Below are positions 57,961 to 64,000 of a DNA stretch of 64,000 nucleotides, piece after piece. This stretch comes from Ischnura elegans (taxonomy: Eukaryota; Arthropoda; Insecta; Odonata; Coenagrionidae), in the NCBI RefSeq assembly GCF_921293095.1, contig NC_060250.1, forward strand, positions 12,418,001 to 12,482,000, given 5' to 3'. Numbering within the stretch: position 1 is the first letter of the stretch; each line of letters starts with the position of its first letter. The position numbers were made by a program, and so were the translations under genes. Under the pieces are notes generated by a model. It saw only the letters and a program-made list of their open reading frames with translations, had not been told where the DNA came from and made no database searches.

Positions 57961-59071
57961 GCCAGTAAACAGCGAAGGATATCACACAGTGAAAAAGAAA
58001 CGGTCGGCAGCGCTGCGAAGGCACGAAATCCTGTGTGTGTGTGTGGTCAGGTCTGTAATCCGCATTCCAAAGCTAATTTTTAATCACAAGTGTCTCCCTT
58101 GTTACTACGATACAAGTTTTTTTCGGCTAATTTCAAAGTTACACCTCTAAAACTTAGGCCCATTGTACACCTGGGCAAAAATACGTATCTCTATAAAATT
58201 CATATTCTACGACACTGCGAAGTTTGAACACGATCTGGTGGTGAAACTTGTGTGCCTTGCGTTGTAAGATCGTACCAAGATTTGTCTTCGTAAATTTAGA
58301 TTTTTTATATATTTTGGATTAGCTCCCGTTTTTTTCATTCGTAGGTTGTACCTAAAAAAGTACTTTGAATCGTATGCTTCTAGAAGTGACCCCATTTGAA
58401 GTCACATTATTAAGCAGAAAATTTGAAGTTTAAGCCAAGGAGAGAATTTATGAACCTACCTGTTTCTCCTGTACTCCACTCCGTTGCTAAATACGATCCC
58501 GCAAACCGTGTAGAGTGTGCCGGGGGGTATTAGGACACCAGCGGTTAACAAATGAAAAGGAAAGGATCTAACGAAGTCCCACTTAGCATTTTTAAAAATT
58601 ACTTTACTGTTTCGGTGGAAAAACGAATTGGTATATTTATCCGTTCGGCAAAATATCTCTCTTAAAGTATTTTTTCTTTCTTTGCCAAAAGATTGAATGA
58701 TTACCTCACGTAATGATTTCATCTTATGGTAATACACGCCACTAGTTCATTTTACGTGGGATATAGAATCTCTCATAGCAAAAAGCCTCTGAAACGTAGA
58801 TTATAGTAAAATGATTTCGTTTATTTTGTTTTTCTTCAGCTATTAAAATGGTTTTTGTAGTAAATACTCTCGCATGAACTTGTTTTAGAAATGATAATGA
58901 TGATTTAAAAAAGGATGCGAATGATTTAGGATGAAGAGGGTTCAGGAAATGTAAAAAAAACTTAAGTGATAATTTTTACACCTTCAACAGGCGAGTAATA
59001 GAATTGCAGCCGTATTCAGTCGTTCTAGGTTAAGGAAACAAATGGCTCCTCGGCCTACAAACCCTGAAATA
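57961..59071. other. unassigned sequence with one exon-like frame
   Basis: Apart from the minus-strand frame at 58460-58760 (listed separately) nothing is assignable. The 5' part may include some 5' UTR of the Tx1-like LINE. Confidence 0.4.
58460..58760 (-). CDS. possible host exon, unknown protein
   Basis: An uninterrupted minus-strand frame reads YYHKMKSLREVIIQSFGKER and ends with GIVFSNGVEYRRNR, directly followed by a strong donor (AACAG|GTAGGT at about 58459). Near its C-terminus is a hydrophobic stretch, FHLLTAGVLIPPGTLYTVCG, that could be a membrane segment. The upstream acceptor is weak (possible AG at about 58761). I do not recognise the family. It could equally be a chance frame of 93 codons in non-coding DNA. 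Confidence 0.25.
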
Positions 59072-59600
59072 CGTGTGTAGAGAAAATAGCGGGAATTTAA
59101 AAAAATATTTATTCTTATTCATTAATGCTGTCACCTTGAAAGTAATTCCCATAAGATACTATGTACTTTTGCCAGCGCTTCTTCCAATCCTCGAAACTCT
59201 TCTCAAACTCGATTTTTGGGATCGCCTTTAGCTCTGTCAGCGATTTCTTTAATATCATCTGTGCTTGAAAAACGACGACCGTTTAAGGTTCTCTTTATTT
59301 TTGGAAATGGGGAAAAGTCACACGGAGCCATGTCTGGCGAATATGGAGGCTGGGGCATCGTTACGTTGTTGTTTTGGCCAACATTTCACGAACAAGCAAT
59401 GAAGTGTGAACCGAAAATTGCCGAGCTCGTGAAAACACGTCTAACCTTAGCGGCTGCCACAGACAAAGTAAACTATGAATATAGCTGAAAATTTTATCAT
59501 ACTTCAGGGGTATGTACCAAAATTAAAAAAAATGACATTGGGACCCTCCAAACTTGCGGTACAAGAGTGAAATTAATTCCCGTTATTTTCTGAACACATC
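59072..59600 (-). mobile_element. mariner element, internally deleted
   Basis: The ends are CGTGTGTAGAGAAAATAGCG at 59072 and, inverted from 59600, TGTGTTCAGAAAATAACGGG; both continue GGGAATT. TA adjoins the left end (59070-59071); the right flank has diverged. The length of about 530 bp against about 1.3 kb for intact mariners shows that most of the transposase is gone. The C-terminal catalytic part remains on the minus strand. Confidence 0.8.
59115..59435 (-). pseudogene. mariner transposase, C-terminal part
   Basis: Minus-strand text reads HTSLLVREMLAK, then after a frame change MPQPPYSPDMAPCDFSPFPK, KRTLNGRRFSSTDDIKE, and finally FEDWKKRWQKYIVSYGNYFQ with GDSINE and a stop at 59115-59117. 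YSPDMAPCDF holds the third catalytic Asp of the mariner DD34D triad. The first two Asp and the DNA-binding domains are deleted. The best match is to the general mariner consensus; I cannot assign the subfamily. Confidence 0.85.
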
Positions 59601-61282
59601 TCGCAAGCGTTAGGAAATTTGGAGGCGACAGACATATGGTGAGCACGAGAGCATTCGAGTTTCTCCCATAAAGAATTCATAGCTTAGCGTGGGTTAGTTT
59701 CCTTCCGCGCCATTTATAAGGGTCATCCAGGGGAAGCGACATCGCTTACCGTCGTGCTGATAGCTACAAGGACGTTTCCATGATGAGATCGCTGAAGTAG
59801 CCGGTTGAGAATCCTTTGAAAGGAGAGAATGCTCTTGAGTCTTGATCTTCAATGGAAGCATTATGCTATCGGATATAATCAGAAATGATATGTACCTGGG
59901 GGATCAATAAATATTTCGTACTGTTACCGTTGAGCAATTGTTTTTTAGAGCTCTTTTCAAGTCCTCGCTTCTAGGACGTACAGACGTCTATCTCGTTGGA
60001 AAGTATGGTACGTTTGAATTTAATAGCCTTCTCTCTGTCATACGTAGGTATTAATAAGCCCATCTTTCGATCTAGTTACTACTCTCACTGGTATTTTCTA
60101 CTACACTATATTTATTCCTCAAGGAGTACCAATAAAAACATTAATTCAAGAAAATTTTCCCCCTCAAACTCATGTTTTTGCCATATTCACGTAAAATTGG
60201 AAATCTGTCATAATTAAGTATGCAGGCCATTATTTATGTGAATTTTTATCCGCCAATCAATATTTATTTACTTTTTACCAACCATTGGCCCCGAAAACAT
60301 CAGAAATATGGATTTTTGCAGCGGTTGACATTCATTAATTAACAGTGAACGATTAAAAACATCCATTGGAGAGGGACCAAAAATCCAGACGGGACCACCC
60401 ACCTCTCTCGGAGATTTTCGTATCTCAAATAATAAATCTTCCGCTCACTTTAGTTAGTAAAGGCATTTGTTTGAAAAGGTTACACCGATAAACATGTTTA
60501 ACTAAGTAAATGAAAGGCGTCAGGGGCATTTATTTTGGCAGAACAAAATCACCATTTAATTTACCTCGATTCATTATAAATGCGCAGAGAATAAATTAAA
60601 AAAAGTGATTGTTTAGGCACGCATCCAAGCGGTATATTTGCTTTGTTCAGTTTCAGAACACATAATTCAAATAAACTCCAAATTTATAGCAATTATTTTC
60701 TCATTATTTGTAATTTTCCCGAATATAATGCAATTAATTTTTCATCTCACCTTCATGATCATTAAAAAGCAATTAAGCTCAGTATATCCTCTGTTAAATT
60801 ATCTCAATGACTTAGTTAATTTACAAATGAATACTGGAATTTTTTCTCTCTTTCAACTTTCAATGCAATATGCTAAAATATTAGATTAAATTGAAATAGT
60901 GTTTATCTATTGGCTGAAGCCATTCTGATAATGGTTGCTAGGTATTCGCAGGCATTTGTGGGAAGCGATCCATCGTTAACATCATTGACGCCCAATGGGT
61001 AGGGTGAGAAAGGGAGAGATGGCGAAAAACCCAGCGTCAGAATTTTCAAGCTCTTTACGAAAAGGGTAAAACGTCTTTTGTGACGACCAGATTGAAGTGC
61101 ATTCCACACAGCGCTCAAGTAAGAATCGTGCTGTCTCTGAACATTCTTTGTTACTGCTAGTATTTGTAATTGGAACGACGAAGTTGGGATATAGCTTTCT
61201 AACCTCGATATTAGAATAGATCCATTTCATAGTGTTTTCGACAAAGTGGGTGATTTGTTTTTTACAAAGTGGGTGATTTAAA
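59601..61282. other. unassigned sequence
   Basis: No gene recognised. A direct repeat of ACAAAGTGGGTGATTT occurs twice at 61240-61280, immediately before the hAT end. Minus-strand frames at 60903-61230 (about 80 codons) have no family motif I trust. Confidence 0.4.
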
Positions 61283-63200
61283 CAGGGCCGGACTGGGACC
61301 TCTAAAAGGGCGCTGCCTTCAACTTAAGAAAGGGCGCAGTCTGAGGGTAGTGCTGTGGGATATTGCTTTGAAATTTAAAAAGTAAATTTTGAAAAAATAG
61401 GGTATTTTTTTGCAATGGTTTCAAAAAGTTATTTAGCTATTACAACGCGTATGCGATAGAAGGTACGCTAATTTAACAAGCGAATACTCCAAATGATCAT
61501 GTGTAATTGGCTTCTACTTAAGATGGATATATTCTAAATATGAAATTCTATGAAATAAAACTAATACAAAATGAAACATATCTTTGTATAAATACAAAAC
61601 AGCCCCTGAAAACTGAAGTTATAACTAATTATTGTGAAGGCCACTTTTTGGAGCCCACTTTAATTATCAGAAGGAAAGTAGGCGCTTCATTTCCTTGCTT
61701 CGGAAACAGAGTTCATCTATAATTTTTTCATTGCTTATCTTTGTGACTAATTCTCGTTCCGACTGCATCAAGAGGAGAGCTTCCAATTTCTCATAGCTCA
61801 TGGATGAACGAATTCTCGATTTTATGAGCTTCAGCTTTGAAAATGCACGTTCGCTGCTCACTTGGGTCATCGGTTTTGTTAAAAAGAACTTGTAAGCCTT
61901 ATGGAGTTGCGGATACATTAATGAGTACATATTGTACTGATAAAGTATCTTGTATGCACATTTAATACAGGAGTGGCATTTGTTGTTGCTTTTAGACCAA
62001 ATTATTTCTTCATCTTCATCTTCTGATTTAGAACTTAAATTCACGTCAATGTCACTGGAATTCTTCTGAAAGTGGTCTTGTAAATTCATATTAAAGATTG
62101 GCCATTGCTCAATAAATGATTCCAGTTCTTCCTGGAGCTTGCCTTTGTCAATGTTGGGGATCACAGAGCATATTTTTTCCAATGCATGTTCTGGTATTCC
62201 ATTTGTTCTTAACTCAGAGAATCTTACAGGATCAAAGCATGAAAGATCTTGATAAACCCGATTTTGATCAGAAAACCTTGCTGCCATACTGGCGTTAATT
62301 TGGTCAACAACCACATAAAACACATTAACTTTAAAACTCTCTTCACTGCTGAATGGAGTTTCTACGACCTCATCACTTGTTTCATCTGGCATTTTTTTCC
62401 GTTTTTTTTCTGTCTTCTGGCTGGCAATTCACTCTCTATGCTGATGTTGTTGGAATATTGATCCAAAATTGGATTTTCTTCGATTTTATTAATCAGACTT
62501 TTTGACATGAACTTGACAAAGTTTTTTGCAGCATGGACAATGCCTGAAAACTCTTCTCTTATTCTCTTAAGACTGTCTTGAGCTGATGAAATCAAATTCC
62601 AAGCCTGTGCATAATCTAAATTTTTTGTTTGAAGATAGTCCGACAAAGGCGTTGTTGATTTGAAAATAATCAAGAACATCATAGCAGTTAGGATTGTTTC
62701 AAACGACAAAAACTTTTGAAGAAGACTGTTTGCTTCATTTCTTGTTTTGGAACTGAATTCTTGGGCATTTGCCACGATAGAAAGAGAAATGATCAACTCT
62801 ATGTACACAGTTTTAGGTTGTTTTCCTTCATATTCCGCCAATTTCATCCAGTTATGGAAATAGCCAAAGATCTTGGAAGTGGCGTCACTCTTTGATCTCC
62901 ATCTAGTTGCACCAATAGCACCCAACCTATAACTTGGATGTTGCTCCAAATAAATATCTAGTCTCTTGTGAGATTCCCTTACAAACACTCGAGTTTGCTG
63001 CAGTAAGCCAAAAAACGAAATCGAAGCCGTCACAACTTGTGATGTGTCTACCATAACCAAGTTTAGGGAATGGGAATAACACCACGTATGAATGTGGTGT
63101 GGGATCTGCTCTTGCAGCCTGGCTGAAACGCCCTTATATTGACCACTCATGCTTGCAGCTTCATCAAATGAGTTGGAATGCAGTTGTTGATATCAAGTTG
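61283..63200 (-). mobile_element. hAT element, one end visible
   Basis: The low-coordinate end carries CAGGGCCGGACTGGGACC at 61283, a common hAT-type terminus. The matching inverted end (GGTCCCAGTCCGGCCCTG) is not found before 64000, so the other end is truncated near 63200 or lies outside the window; no 8-bp TSD can be tested. The transposase remnant at 61667-63190 fills most of it. Confidence 0.65.
61667..63190 (-). pseudogene. hAT transposase, ZMYM/DUF4371-like, C-terminal two thirds
   Basis: The minus-strand frame begins within FDEAASMSGQYKGVSARLQE (family block YDGA.NMSG...GVQ..I). It continues with HIHTWCYSHSLNLVMVDTSQ, GATRWRSKSDA (TRW motif) and a long helical region, SLLQKFLSFETILTAMMFLI. 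A frameshift at about 62380 leads to a second frame that ends with the hAT dimerisation motif, KPMTQVSSERAFSKLKLIKS and RIRSSMSYEKLEALLLM. The stop lies at 61667-61669. The N-terminal zinc-finger part is missing. Catalytic integrity was not checked beyond these motifs. Only the one frameshift was found over about 500 codons, so the copy is relatively young. Confidence 0.85.
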
Positions 63201-64000
63201 ATATCCTGCTTCCCTCATTACTTCGGTGGTTTTCTTTCAGGCAGTGTGTTGAAATTCTCATCGGGTGTACTTCCTGTGGGTGGTATTGTTATTTATAATG
63301 AGGAACTTGCATGGGTCGTAGATTGCTCTAAAAACTATTTTGAATAAGTCAAATGGATACATTAGCTCGCAAAAATACCTTCAGTTTCTCCATTCAACAT
63401 CAAAAGAAATATAAAAAATGCATTTAAAATCGAGAAAAATTTCTCTGAGCCGACCACTTCGCGAAGACACCCGAGCGTTGCCGAGGCCAGGCGTGACGTC
63501 ATAGGTGCCTAAACAACCGTAGGGAGTAGGGAAATACGCTGAGCGCATGGTGTAAAATTTGTTTTGAGGGAGTATTTAGCCGCTCATCGTCACTTTATTT
63601 TGTTCTGTTTTTCTTGGACAAGTTTTCCTATTGCTATTGTGCCTAGATTATTACTTGGGATATTAATAATGCGGCATCGGGATGATGAAGTACAAGCGTT
63701 TCACTTCGTATGTTTTAGTGATCAGAAAAATGGATGATAACGTTGCCACTCGTTCGAAGAGTACACCTGAAATTCATCTACATCTACATAATACCCCGCA
63801 AGTCGCCTAAAAGGCGTGTGTCATGGGGTGTTAGGACACCAAAAATTGATGCCACGACCCTCATGGAATTTGTTAAGACAAATTATTGCTATACGTCGGC
63901 GGCAAATCGAGTTGTAAAAGAAACTTTTAATACTGGAGGATAACGATCGTAAGCTGTGCTGTTGAATTTGGCAACACCGAATTAACAGAGAAGGTAGTCC
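63201..64000. other. unassigned sequence
   Basis: Apart from the LINE tail fragment at 63777-63850, no gene or element is recognised. A CpG-richer patch lies at 63440-63560. Confidence 0.4.
63777..63850 (-). mobile_element. 3' tail fragment of a CR1-like LINE
   Basis: CATCTACATCTACATAATAC followed by CCCGCAAGTCGCCTAAAAGG is the inverse of the 3' end seen at 57000-57075 (TATTATGCAGATGTAGATG). Only the 3' UTR end and the GATGTA tail are present, so this is a very short insertion or a tail mobilised as a SINE-like unit. Confidence 0.65.

Overview
The window looks like a gene-poor, transposon-dense stretch of an animal nuclear genome. The element set (Transib, PIF/Harbinger, hAT, pogo-like, mariner, RTE, jockey-like and Tx1/L1-like LINEs) and the AT-rich background point to an arthropod, probably an insect; I cannot name the species. 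I found no convincing intact host gene and no tRNA, rRNA or CRISPR. Almost every coding stretch I recognise is a decayed transposon protein.

Layout. 1-5.8 kb is unassigned sequence with a 300-bp fold-back repeat. 5.76-8.57 kb is a Transib element with a 5'-truncated RTE LINE inserted in its transposase. 10.05-17.35 kb is a PIF/Harbinger nest: a MITE-sized element holding two further elements, one a 5.4-kb Harbinger with transposase remnants (+) and a convergent serine-rich ORF (-). 19.61-21.86 kb is a second Transib next to a LINE 3' fragment. 22.37-25.0 kb is a hAT element carrying a pogo-like element. 28.51-29.41 kb is another pogo-like relic. 30.76-35.66 kb is a hAT element carrying a third Transib. 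About 38.4-57.96 kb is one Tx1/L1-like LINE (about 5.9 kb of its own sequence, minus strand) split by three insertions: a fourth Transib (42.7-46.8 kb), an unclassified DNA element of about 8.2 kb carrying a jockey-like LINE and a hAT MITE, and a 5'-truncated CR1-like LINE. 59.07-59.60 kb is a deleted mariner, and 61.28-63.2 kb a hAT transposase relic.

Main result. Four separate Transib elements (the family related to RAG1) lie in 64 kb. Seven of their eight ends carry the heptamer CACAGTG, identical to the V(D)J signal heptamer, with an A-rich block about 12 bp further in. Each element is bounded by a perfect 5-bp GC-rich target-site duplication (CGGCG, CGCCG, CGACG, CGCTG). Three hold transposase remnants; two of these keep the C-terminal SEEA...NK motif that aligns with the RAG1 catalytic-glutamate region. 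The element at 42.7-46.8 kb also has inverted repeats of about 975 bp that look nearly identical, far longer than usual for the family, around a transposase broken by stops.

The nesting gives a relative history: RTE is younger than the first Transib, the third Transib is younger than its hAT host, pogo is younger than its hAT host, and the fourth Transib, the 8.2-kb element and the CR1-like copy are all younger than the Tx1 LINE.
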